Below, in pieces: positions 20,126-27,387 of a DNA stretch of 64,000 nt. The stretch is from Capnocytophaga cynodegmi DSM 19736. GTDB taxonomy: Bacteria > Bacteroidota > Bacteroidia > Flavobacteriales > Flavobacteriaceae. Position 1 is the stretch's first letter; each line of letters opens with the position of its first letter. Under the pieces are notes generated by a model. It searched no databases. It had not been told where the DNA came from and saw only the letters and a program-made list of their open reading frames with translations. The position numbers and the translations under genes are program-made. The stretch covers positions 94,499-158,498 of the forward strand of contig NZ_KB900703.1 of assembly GCF_000379185.1 (NCBI RefSeq), in the 5' to 3' direction.

Positions 20126-20159
20126 AATTTTAATTATACCTTAATTTTTATATCTGTCG

Positions 20160-20167
20160 CAAAGATA
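20160..20167 (-). promoter_or_regulatory. -7 promoter element of the TIR gene
   Basis: On the minus strand this reads TATCTTTG (TANNTTTG), 35 bases upstream of the ATG at 20125. Confidence 0.5.
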
Positions 20168-20220
20168 TAATTTTTTCGTACCAAAAAAACTTCAATATTA
20201 TAAAATGCACCAAAAATTAA

Positions 20221-20245
20221 AAAACCATCCCTTTCAGGACGGCTT
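20221..20245 (-). terminator. Terminator after the second pirin gene
   Basis: CCATCC (20225-20230) pairs with GGACGG (20237-20242) with one G-T wobble. The minus strand then runs into a T-rich tract. Confidence 0.55.
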
Positions 20246-20255
20246 TTAGTTAAAA

Positions 20256-21155
20256 TTATTTACTTTTCAGCGGATAGGTAGGCAGTGGCACGAAATCGTC
20301 TTCATCGTCAATGACTTTTGGGAAGGCTTCGTGGTTTTGTTCTTTCCAGTTTTGTTTAGCTTTTTCTATTTTTTCTTTGTCGGAGCTCACGAAATTCCAA
20401 AACATAAATCGTTCTTCAGGAAAAGGCTCTCCACCGAAAATATACACCACCGAATTTTCACTCATCTCAAACTCGCATAACTTACTGTTTTTAGCCACTA
20501 ACAATTGTTTAGAGCCATAGTCGTTCCCCTCAATGTTCACCGTGCCTTCCAGTACATACATTGCCGCTTCTCCGTAGAGGTCTTCGCCGATGTGGAGTTT
20601 GGTTTTCTCCTTGGCTTTCAGTTCAATGAAAAACAACGGGCTATGCACAGGTACGGGCGATTTTTTCCCAAAAGCCTCTCCAGCAATCAGTTTTACCTGT
20701 ACGCCATTTTCCTCCCAATGCGGAAGCTCCTCCGCTTCGATATGATGAAAACTAGGGTCGCAATCTTCCAAATGTTTCGGTAGAGCCACCCAAATTTGGA
20801 GTCCGTGTAGTTTTTTCTCCGTATTTCTTAGATAATCAGGTGTTCTTTCGGAATGCACCACGCCTTTTCCTGCCGTCATCCAATTGACCGCTCCAGGCTG
20901 AATTTCCATTTGCGAACCGATGCTATCTCTGTGGAAAATAGACCCCTCGAACAAATAAGTGAGCGTAGAAAGCCCAATATGCGGATGCGGTGCCACATCC
21001 AAATTCTGATAATCTTTCAGGTCGGCAGGTCCCATATGGTCGATGAACGCGAAAGGTCCTACCGCTCTTTTTTCGCGAAAAGGAAGTAATCTTCCTACCA
21101 AAAAGTTGCCGATATCTGCTGCTTTTTCTTCTAATATAATTCCGATGTTTGACAT
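20256..21155 (-). CDS. Pirin-family bicupin protein (cytosolic form)
   Basis: A 299-residue pirin. The N-terminal cupin has the conserved PFAFIDHMGPADL and APHPHIGLSTLTY segments, which carry the metal-binding His pair, then HSERTPD as in other pirins. The C-terminal cupin spans about 165-270, and the tail has the pirin-typical RFMFWNFVSSDKEKIEKAK segment. It has no signal peptide, unlike the other pirin in this window. Pirins bind Fe(II), and some degrade quercetin or act as redox sensors. It is monocistronic, with its own TANNTTTG element. Confidence 0.9.
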   Translation of the reverse strand: MSNIGIILEEKAADIGNFLVGRLLPFREKRAVGPFAFIDHMGPADLKDYQNLDVAPHPHIGLSTLTYLFEGSIFHRDSIGSQMEIQPGAVNWMTAGKGVVHSERTPDYLRNTEKKLHGLQIWVALPKHLEDCDPSFHHIEAEELPHWEENGVQVKLIAGEAFGKKSPVPVHSPLFFIELKAKEKTKLHIGEDLYGEAAMYVLEGTVNIEGNDYGSKQLLVAKNSKLCEFEMSENSVVYIFGGEPFPEERFMFWNFVSSDKEKIEKAKQNWKEQNHEAFPKVIDDEDDFVPLPTYPLKSK

Positions 21156-21183
21156 ATTTTTTGATTTTAATTGTTCTATGATG

Positions 21184-21191
21184 CAAAAGTA
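21184..21191 (-). promoter_or_regulatory. -7 promoter element of the second pirin gene
   Basis: On the minus strand this reads TACTTTTG (TANNTTTG), 29 bases upstream of the ATG at 21155. Confidence 0.55.
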
Positions 21192-21248
21192 GCGTATTTT
21201 TTATTCCTAACTATTGACATAGGACAATAACGAAATTATATTTTTAAA

Positions 21249-21288
21249 CCACATAGAAACATAGGTTTTTTCTATATTTCTATGTGAT
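21249..21288 (-). terminator. Terminator after the Crp/Fnr gene
   Basis: A long imperfect stem (CACATAGAAAC-ATAG with CTAT-ATTTCTATGTG) is downstream of the regulator gene, with T-rich flanks. Confidence 0.65.
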
Positions 21289-21308
21289 TTTTATTTCTAC
21301 GAATTTTT

Positions 21309-21881
21309 CTATTTCTTAGCTTGTTTAGCTCTGATACGGCTTAGCGTTTCAGGAGTTACCCCCAAAAAGGAAGCGATAGAATACTGCGGAACGCATTGTA
21401 CCAATTTGGCGTATTTTTCCAAAAATCGTTCGTAGCGTTCTTGTGCGGAGAGTGCCAATACAGAATAAATTCGCTCCTGATAATTTTGCAGATGTCGTTC
21501 TAAAAGTATGCGATAGGCTCGTTCCAATTGAGGAATATCTTTGAGGAGCTGTTGTTTTTTGTTATAAGAAATGGTGTAAACTTCGCTATCTTCCAAAGCC
21601 TCTACAAACATTTTACTCGGGGTACGACGATTGAAACTTTCAAAATCACCAATCCACCAATGCTCTATGGCAAAAGACAAGATAATTTCATTGCCTTGAA
21701 AGTCGATATAATAATTTTTAAGACAGCCCTTTTTTACAAAAAACTCAGATTCACAAACCTCTCCCGAACGCAACGGAAAATCTCCTTTGGAAAAAGATTT
21801 TAATTCAAAACTATTATCTATCAAGTTTTTTTCTTCGATAGAGAGTTCCACCAACTTTGAAAAATATTCACTAACCATCAT
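21309..21881 (-). CDS. Crp/Fnr-family transcriptional regulator
   Basis: A 190-residue regulator with an N-terminal cyclic-nucleotide-binding-fold domain (about 20-115) and a C-terminal helix-turn-helix (IASFLGVTPETLSRIRAKQ). It lacks the FNR Cys cluster and the canonical cAMP phosphate-binding arginine motif, so the ligand is unknown. This short form is frequent in Bacteroidota, often next to stress genes. It sits between a pirin gene and yceI on the same strand and is a plausible local regulator of the redox cluster. Start: the first of two tandem ATG codons at 21881. Confidence 0.88.
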   Translation of the reverse strand: MMVSEYFSKLVELSIEEKNLIDNSFELKSFSKGDFPLRSGEVCESEFFVKKGCLKNYYIDFQGNEIILSFAIEHWWIGDFESFNRRTPSKMFVEALEDSEVYTISYNKKQQLLKDIPQLERAYRILLERHLQNYQERIYSVLALSAQERYERFLEKYAKLVQCVPQYSIASFLGVTPETLSRIRAKQAKK

Positions 21882-21952
21882 TGCCTATCAATTTTGGAGG
21901 TAAAGATAATACAAATTTGGTTAGAAATTTTCTGTTGAAACAAAAAATCAGA

Positions 21953-21975
21953 GCTTTTACAATCATTGTAAAAGC
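21953..21975 (-). terminator. Terminator after the YceI gene
   Basis: GCTTTTACAAT (21953-21963) pairs with ATTGTAAAAGC (21965-21975). On the minus strand a T-rich tract follows. Confidence 0.65.
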
Positions 21976-22010
21976 CCTGAGATTAGTTAGTGATTGAGTT
22001 TTATTTATTT

Positions 22011-22538
22011 TTAGTTTTGTTTTGCAAATTGCAATTCTCCTTCGATTCTTACTTCATCGCTTACCAAAACACCTCCTGTTTCCAAAGCGGCATTCCAGTT
22101 AAGTCCGAAATCTTTTCTGTTGATTTTTCCTTTTACAGAAAAACCTAATTTTTCATTTCCCCAAGGGTCTTTGCTTACCCCTCCGAAATCTACCGCTAAA
22201 GCTACTTCTTTGGTAACATCTTTTATGGTAAGGTTTCCTACCAAAGTGAACTCGTCACTTGATTTTTTGGTAAGAGAAGTTCCTTCAAATTTCATTTCTG
22301 GGAAGTTTTCTACATCGAAGAAATCGGCACTACGCAAGTGGTTGTCTCTGTCTTCGTTGTTAGTAAAAATAGAAGTAGTTTTTACCTGTGCATTTACTTT
22401 TGAAGTAGCGAAATCTTCGCCAAGAATTTCCACTGAAAAATCTTTGAAACTTCCTTTTACATTAGAAATCATAAGGTGTTTTACCTTGAAATTCAATTCA
22501 CTGTGAGCGGTATCTAATGACCATTTTACTGTTGACAT
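22011..22538 (-). CDS. YceI-family lipid-binding protein
   Basis: A 175-residue lipocalin-like protein of the YceI family. The opening WSLDTAHSELNFKVKHLMISNVKGSF and the central DNHLRSADFFDVENFPEMKF are clear family signatures. YceI proteins bind polyisoprenoids or long-chain amides in a barrel. No signal peptide is present, so this copy is probably cytosolic, unlike E. coli YceI. It has its own TANNTTTG element and a terminator. Its place beside pirin, Crp/Fnr and OsmC genes suggests stress-linked expression. Confidence 0.92.
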   Translation of the reverse strand: MSTVKWSLDTAHSELNFKVKHLMISNVKGSFKDFSVEILGEDFATSKVNAQVKTTSIFTNNEDRDNHLRSADFFDVENFPEMKFEGTSLTKKSSDEFTLVGNLTIKDVTKEVALAVDFGGVSKDPWGNEKLGFSVKGKINRKDFGLNWNAALETGGVLVSDEVRIEGELQFAKQN

Positions 22539-22563
22539 ATCTTCTTTAGTTTTAAATTCGGGG

Positions 22564-22571
22564 CAAAGGTA
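22564..22571 (-). promoter_or_regulatory. -7 promoter element of the YceI gene
   Basis: On the minus strand this reads TACCTTTG (TANNTTTG), 26 bases upstream of the ATG at 22538. Confidence 0.55.
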
Positions 22572-22683
22572 AGCGGTTTTTTACTCTCCGTCATTGATGT
22601 AAGTCAAGAAGTGATTTTTAGGCTTAAATTCGAAAAAATAAGTATATATTCTTCGTATTAAAAAGCTAATTGATTTATGTGAA

Positions 22684-22723
22684 TAAAAAATGGAGAACTC
22701 AAAGTTGAGTTCTCCATTTTTTT
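22684..22723. terminator. Terminator-type hairpin
   Basis: TGGAGAACTCAA (22691-22702) pairs with TTGAGTTCTCCA (22705-22716), with an A-run before and a T-run after. It lies downstream of the 757-residue protein gene (minus). Confidence 0.75.
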
Positions 22724-22778
22724 ATTATAATTATTTTTGAATGAGAGTGTTGATAAAATTATCTTCAAACTATGTATC

Positions 22779-25052
22779 TTAAAGACTTCCGCTTTCCATT
22801 TTCTTGAGAGTTTGTTTTATTTCCTCTTTCAATTCTTGTTCGTAGTCTTCTTGGCTGTTTTCAAGTATTTGAAACGCTTTACGTTGTGTTTCAATTGCTT
22901 TTTCTTTGTTGTTTGTGAAATAAAGCAAATGTGCGTATGTGTCTAAATAATGAGGATTTTCGCTCTCCAATTCTAAAGAGGTTTTGGACCACTTCAGAGC
23001 TTTTTCTAAAAGTGTTTTATTATTTCTATATTTTTCAACGATTTGCCAAGCGATGTTGTTACATTCATTAGCAAAGTTATTTTTGTAATATATCCAATCG
23101 TTGAATTGTTGCTTTGTATTTTGAGAATATACTTTGTCAAGAGACAGAATGATATTGGAAGCATCAGCAGAGGTCATCGTTTGATAGTAATCCTCAAAAA
23201 GGGTTATTTGTTCTTCGGGATAAAATTCTTCGAAGAATGGTTTTAGGTTTTCATAATCAAATACCTTTTTTTGTTTACCTTCAATGTAAGTTAGTTTTAC
23301 TTTTTCGCTAAGTTCTGGTGAATCTTCCGCGATTTTGTTTAACACCGAAGTGACGATATCTGTATTAACGTTAATTGTTTCTAAGTTGATGTAATCTTCT
23401 TTTTTGTACAGATTATCGTTGTATGTTTGTATTTGCTCATAAAATTTGATTAAATACTGAGTTGCTTCCAAATCGGTTTTATCGTTTTTTCTCTTTATAT
23501 CAAATAGTTTTTTGTAGTAGTTTTCGTGGTCGTAATATAAGCTGTACGTTTCATAATTCTTGCTCAACAAAGTTGCAAACGGAACATCGAGCTGGGTGTC
23601 TTTTTTATGAGCGTCTATTATTCTTTTCCAATGTTTGTCCGCTTGTTCAGGTGTTGATTTGAACTTGTACAAATTCTTGATGTCTTTAAAATTTTCAAGA
23701 TATAATTCCCAATCTTTTGAATCTTTTTGTTCTTCATCATTGCTTTTCTCTCTGTAAACGTACAGAGGAATACTATTCGATGCCAGAGCTTTTAAGAAAA
23801 CATTTTCTATTTGTGAAATGGTTGCTTTTTTGTTGCTGAAAACGTCATCAATTGCTTTGGCAATAAAAGCTCCTTCCAAAACTGAAATAAAAGAACTTCC
23901 TGCGTAAATATTATTTTTGACATTGCTTACTGTGTTTGGCTCGTGATATAAGATTTCGCCATTGTCGTTCAGACAGATAAACTGATTTTGCGTTTTGATA
24001 TTCTTCTTTTTGAACCACTTTTCGTCTTTTTTGTCAGCAAAATAGAAATCAACGATATCATATTTTGAAAATTCATATTCATTGTAATAACTCAAGTCCG
24101 ATTCATATTGTGAAATTAAATCATTGAACTCTTCTTTTGCTTTTTCGGTATTTTCGGGCTGATAGAAAACCAAAAGTAATTTGCTGTGTTTTTTGGCAGA
24201 TTTTAGAGCGTCAGCCAGATTGTCCTTCACATCAAGTTTTACCTTTGTTTCCACAGATGAATAGATGGAATCCGATGGGAAATTCTCATCTTGTGAGTAT
24301 GTTATATGTTCCCAGTTTTTAACTTCATCGGCAGAAGTCTTGTTTATATTTTTTCCATCGTTACGTTTTGATTTTTTTTCAAAGAGAACGTCATATTCAC
24401 TATAAAAATCAAGTAACTGAATGCTTTGTTGTTGCTTGTTATACTTCCCTGCAATTTTCGGGACAGAAGCGTAAAGTCCCGATAAGGTAAAGAATACATC
24501 AACAGAAGAAATATCTTTTTTAATGGGAAACTTTTCGATGATAACACTTGCTTTTTTTTCCGAACTTGGCATTTGGGTAGCATTGACCAAATACAGGTTT
24601 TCTGTTTTAGGAATTTCAAAAGTTCCTAAGGAATAAATTGTTTCTCGGTTTTCAGTATATGCTTCTTTTGTTGTTTCATTGGCTGAAATTTTATCATACA
24701 GATTTTCGTATTTCACTTCGTTGTTTTCATCTTCATAACCAATGTACAAAAACTTCAGGTCGACGTGTTCATAATTTGAATTTAAGGTAACTTTCAGTGT
24801 GTTTTTGTTCCCTTTTTCTTTTTCCCGAACCACAAATGTAGATACGTTATCGAATGCAAAATCGATAGCGTTGTCTTTCCCCAATTCGTATTTTCCTGAA
24901 AGGATTACGATATCAAAGGTTTTATCCTCATTTATTTTTAATTTCAAGTCTTGGGTAAGTGAATTTGAATAATACGTTCCTTGTACGTTTTCAGTCTGTG
25001 CAATTGCCCCGAAAGACATCAAAATGCAGAATAATGTAAGTATTTTCTTCAT
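22779..25052 (-). CDS. Exported protein with thioredoxin-like and TPR-like regions, unknown function
   Basis: A 757-residue protein with a Sec signal peptide (residues 1-18, ending GAIAQ). Residues ~20-250 look beta-rich. Around 280-390 there is a thioredoxin-like pattern (LKSAKKHSKLLLVFYQPEN, then a WFKKKNIKTQNQFICLNDNGEILY strand), but the CxxC motif is absent, so it is not a disulfide reductase. The rest is helical and ends in a tetratricopeptide-like stretch (NNIAWQIVEKYRN to YLDTYAHLLYFTNNKEKAIETQRKA). It probably resides in the periplasm. A solitary gene flanked by hairpins. I do not recognise a named family. Confidence 0.7.
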   Translation of the reverse strand: MKKILTLFCILMSFGAIAQTENVQGTYYSNSLTQDLKLKINEDKTFDIVILSGKYELGKDNAIDFAFDNVSTFVVREKEKGNKNTLKVTLNSNYEHVDLKFLYIGYEDENNEVKYENLYDKISANETTKEAYTENRETIYSLGTFEIPKTENLYLVNATQMPSSEKKASVIIEKFPIKKDISSVDVFFTLSGLYASVPKIAGKYNKQQQSIQLLDFYSEYDVLFEKKSKRNDGKNINKTSADEVKNWEHITYSQDENFPSDSIYSSVETKVKLDVKDNLADALKSAKKHSKLLLVFYQPENTEKAKEEFNDLISQYESDLSYYNEYEFSKYDIVDFYFADKKDEKWFKKKNIKTQNQFICLNDNGEILYHEPNTVSNVKNNIYAGSSFISVLEGAFIAKAIDDVFSNKKATISQIENVFLKALASNSIPLYVYREKSNDEEQKDSKDWELYLENFKDIKNLYKFKSTPEQADKHWKRIIDAHKKDTQLDVPFATLLSKNYETYSLYYDHENYYKKLFDIKRKNDKTDLEATQYLIKFYEQIQTYNDNLYKKEDYINLETINVNTDIVTSVLNKIAEDSPELSEKVKLTYIEGKQKKVFDYENLKPFFEEFYPEEQITLFEDYYQTMTSADASNIILSLDKVYSQNTKQQFNDWIYYKNNFANECNNIAWQIVEKYRNNKTLLEKALKWSKTSLELESENPHYLDTYAHLLYFTNNKEKAIETQRKAFQILENSQEDYEQELKEEIKQTLKKMESGSL

Positions 25053-25129
25053 AAAATGATTTTATTAGTATGACAAAACTACATAAAAATAAACAAACAG
25101 CAAAAATATCATCAGTAAGTTGATTAATA

Positions 25130-25165
25130 AAAAAGAAGTTATGAAATCTCATAACTTCTAAAATT
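25130..25165 (-). terminator. Terminator after the small lipoprotein genes
   Basis: AGAAGTTATGA (25134-25144) pairs with TCATAACTTCT (25149-25159), with a T-run on the minus strand. Confidence 0.75.
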
Positions 25166-25173
25166 GTTTTACT

Positions 25174-25491
25174 TTATAATTTTTCCATTTTTAAAATTCT
25201 GATTACTCGAAAAGGTTTTCCGCCCCTCCCGCAGAGATAATGAAAATCGGTTTGCAGGTAATACACTTTTACTTTCAAGTTATTTTCTTTGAATTTTTCA
25301 TTAAAGTTATCCATCGCAAAAGTGTTTTCATCTATTTTGATAAGCCAACCACAACCATCTACTGCAGGACTTCCCCAATCAGTGATTTCTCCTTGTGCTA
25401 TAAGTGTATCTTTGGGAAACACTTCCTCTTCTTTCTTACAGCACCCCATTACCACTAATAATAGCAGTATTAAAATTGTTTTTGTTTTCAT
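25174..25491 (-). CDS. Small lipoprotein, possibly surface exposed
   Basis: A 105-residue lipoprotein of unknown function. Residues 1-16 are a lipoprotein signal, and Cys17 is the probable lipid-bearing residue. It is followed by C-K-K-E-E-E, which resembles the Lys-acidic lipoprotein export signal of Capnocytophaga that sends lipoproteins to the cell surface. The mature part has two further Cys (in GCGWL and YLCGRGG), which may form a disulfide. Its first 14 residues are identical to those of the next lipoprotein upstream, while the mature parts are unrelated. Confidence 0.7.
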   Translation of the reverse strand: MKTKTILILLLLVVMGCCKKEEEVFPKDTLIAQGEITDWGSPAVDGCGWLIKIDENTFAMDNFNEKFKENNLKVKVYYLQTDFHYLCGRGGKPFRVIRILKMEKL

Positions 25492-25492
25492 T
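25448..25492. repeat. Duplicated signal-peptide segment, copy 1
   Basis: This 45-base segment covers the 5-prime end of the 25174-25491 gene. It differs at 3 positions from 25905-25949, which covers the 5-prime end of the neighbouring lipoprotein gene. Similarity ends sharply after the lipobox. Confidence 0.85.
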
Positions 25493-25498
25493 ATGTTT

Positions 25499-25948
25499 TT
25501 ATTTTCTTAAAATTATATTCTTTTCACGCTTTGGGGTTTTTACAATATGATATGGCTGATTCATTACAGCTCCATCTTTAATCGTTTTATTGATAAATAC
25601 TTCAATATAATTCTTCAGTTCAACTATTTTTGTTATTGTTATATCCGAAGGACCTGAAGATTTAACTTCATCAAAAATAGCAATGATTTGATATTTTGAA
25701 AAATCAATCTCTTTCTCTGTTAAAGTATCAGATATGTTATTAATTTTACTCATATTAGATATTAAATCATTGAAATCACTTTGTGAAGATATAACAAAAT
25801 TACTTTTGGTAATATATTCCTTTTCGTTGCCATACAAAGTTCCTTTTGCGATGGTCGTAAATGTTATATTTTCAATAGTCTCATTTATTCTTTTCCCACA
25901 CGCTATTACCACCAGTAACAGCAGTATTAAAATTGTTTTTGTTTTCAT
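25499..25948 (-). CDS. Lipoprotein with PrcB-like C-terminal domain
   Basis: A 149-residue lipoprotein. The signal MKTKTILILLLLVV is followed by IAC with Cys17 as the lipid attachment site. The segment after the Cys (GKRINE) lacks the acidic run, so surface export is not predicted. The mature part, with FDEVKSSGPSDITITKIVE and a later NQPYHIVKTPK, resembles the protease-complex-subunit PrcB C-terminal domain, a similarity from memory that needs a profile search. The ATG at 25948 was chosen since the signal begins there; the 10 residues coded upstream do not fit. It ends 7 bases before the next lipoprotein gene, so the two probably form an operon. Confidence 0.7.
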   Translation of the reverse strand: MKTKTILILLLLVVIACGKRINETIENITFTTIAKGTLYGNEKEYITKSNFVISSQSDFNDLISNMSKINNISDTLTEKEIDFSKYQIIAIFDEVKSSGPSDITITKIVELKNYIEVFINKTIKDGAVMNQPYHIVKTPKREKNIILRK

Positions 25949-25949
25949 T
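25905..25949. repeat. Duplicated signal-peptide segment, copy 2
   Basis: Partner of 25448-25492, with 42 of 45 bases identical. Two of the three differences are silent in the signal peptide. Confidence 0.85.
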
Positions 25950-26292
25950 TTTTTTCGAATTAAAATTAATTGACACAAAAATACGAAATTATAAGATTAA
26001 AAAGGAAAATATTTATGTTAATTTTTTATAGTTATTATGCTATGCTTGATGTGTGATTTGTACTAAAGTTATTTTCTATTTTGTGAGTATTTTTGGGGTG
26101 GGGGATTGCAATCTACTTCGGTACGTTATATTGAATATGGCTTTTTTGCAAAATTCTAAAGCTAAAAAGAAGAAATATGTTTAGCAATAGGGTAAGAGTG
26201 ATTGTAATATTAAAGTGTAAAAGTCAATAGCTATTATGAACAAAAAAACCGAATAGAAATTTCTATTCGGTTTTACCTTATGGTTTTCCTTT
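25949..26292. other. Non-coding stretch of 344 bases
   Basis: No open frame with coding character was seen on either strand. It holds the terminator of the susE-type gene at 26242-26274 and, next to 25948, the probable promoter region of the two lipoprotein genes. A G-run (TTTTGGGGTGGGGG near 26090-26103) stands out in A+T-rich surroundings, but no function is apparent. Confidence 0.5.
26242..26274 (-). terminator. Terminator of the susCDE operon
   Basis: A perfect 30-bp palindrome (26245-26274; stem with ACCGAATAGAAA and TTTCTATTCGGT) is followed on the minus strand by a T-run. Confidence 0.85.
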
Positions 26293-27324
26293 TTATGGTT
26301 TTTCTAACTTATATGTTCCTGTTTTGTTTTTTTCGTCAAGCGAAACAGTAACATTGTAAGTCCCTGCACTTGATTTGATGTTTTTTCCACCTAAGACAAG
26401 TTTTCCACTTTGTTCAGTGGCAGGTTCTACAGCAGAGTCTGCTCCGTAATTTTTATCCCATTTGTTATTCAATCGGAATTTGATTTGCCCATCTTTAAGA
26501 GTTACATTTTCAGCTTTCCAACTATTAGTACCTCCATCATAAAAAAGTTGAATATCTGTACCCTTGTCAGCATCCCAGCCATTGGCTCCATCACCAACTA
26601 TTCCCCAAGAGTACTCTTCAATACTATATGTTTTAGCTTCTACATTCAAAAGAATTCTGTATGTACCTGCAGTTACTTTTATGTTATCGCCTCCGTCAGA
26701 AAGACTTCCATTGGCACCTCCTAAATTAACGTCCCATTTGTTATTTTTACGGAATTTAATATCTCCGTCTTTTAGAGTGATATAGGCTACATACTGAGTA
26801 TCATCTCCTTCCAATTTCCAGAATGGAGTATCAGGTCCGTCCCAACCATTAGGTGTAGCACTTCCCACTACGCCCCATTCTGTTGGTGAGATAAGGTCTT
26901 TATAAGCAATTACTTTGAGTTTTTTTTCCGTAAAGCCTACGTGTTGATTCAAACCTAATTTTCTTTTAACGGCTACTGAAATTTCAGTTTCTTCACCTGT
27001 TTTAACATTGATGCCAAGCATTATTTTGTTCAGTTGAGCAACAGTAAACACAACAGGGGATTTTGAAGCTGTTTCCACCGCTGATTTTTTGCCATTAGTA
27101 AACACAATCTCATATATTGGTTTGGCTACATTTACATTTAGAGATGTACTTTCCCACGAAACAGTTAGTGCGGTCTCCTCTTTTTTATCCTTATCTAATG
27201 TAACACTTTCAGCAGAAAGGGTAGTGGTTACCTTTGCGTTGCCATCATAAGTGATTTTCTCATCTTTTTCGCAGCTTACTAACGTTAATGTTAGCAAACT
27301 CATAAGGTATATTATTTTTTTCAT
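26293..27324 (-). CDS. susE: SusE/SusF-type surface glycan-binding lipoprotein
   Basis: A 343-residue lipoprotein that probably sits on the cell surface and binds oligosaccharide for the adjacent SusC/SusD. Cys18 is the lipid site. The next residues E-K-D-E-K match the Lys-(Asp/Glu)2 lipoprotein export signal of Capnocytophaga. A SusE N-terminal domain (about 20-140) precedes two similar starch-binding-type repeats (from WGVVGSATPNGWDG near 148 and WGIVGDGANGWDAD near 235), each with paired aromatic and NNKWD elements. It is the third gene of a minus-strand susC-susD-susE operon. Starch-like specificity is suggested by the family only; no amylase gene lies nearby. Confidence 0.88.
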   Translation of the reverse strand: MKKIIYLMSLLTLTLVSCEKDEKITYDGNAKVTTTLSAESVTLDKDKKEETALTVSWESTSLNVNVAKPIYEIVFTNGKKSAVETASKSPVVFTVAQLNKIMLGINVKTGEETEISVAVKRKLGLNQHVGFTEKKLKVIAYKDLISPTEWGVVGSATPNGWDGPDTPFWKLEGDDTQYVAYITLKDGDIKFRKNNKWDVNLGGANGSLSDGGDNIKVTAGTYRILLNVEAKTYSIEEYSWGIVGDGANGWDADKGTDIQLFYDGGTNSWKAENVTLKDGQIKFRLNNKWDKNYGADSAVEPATEQSGKLVLGGKNIKSSAGTYNVTVSLDEKNKTGTYKLEKP

Positions 27325-27387
27325 TTTTATATACGTTTAAATAAGTTGCCCGAGGAAAGTAATTACTCGGACAACTTTATGATGTTA

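Noticed and set aside
22120-22506. A 128-codon plus-strand open frame over the YceI gene
   Set aside because: Antisense shadow of a well-recognised YceI coding sequence.
26090-26103. Short G-run as a possible G-quadruplex
   Set aside because: Only two adjacent G tracts are present; four are needed.
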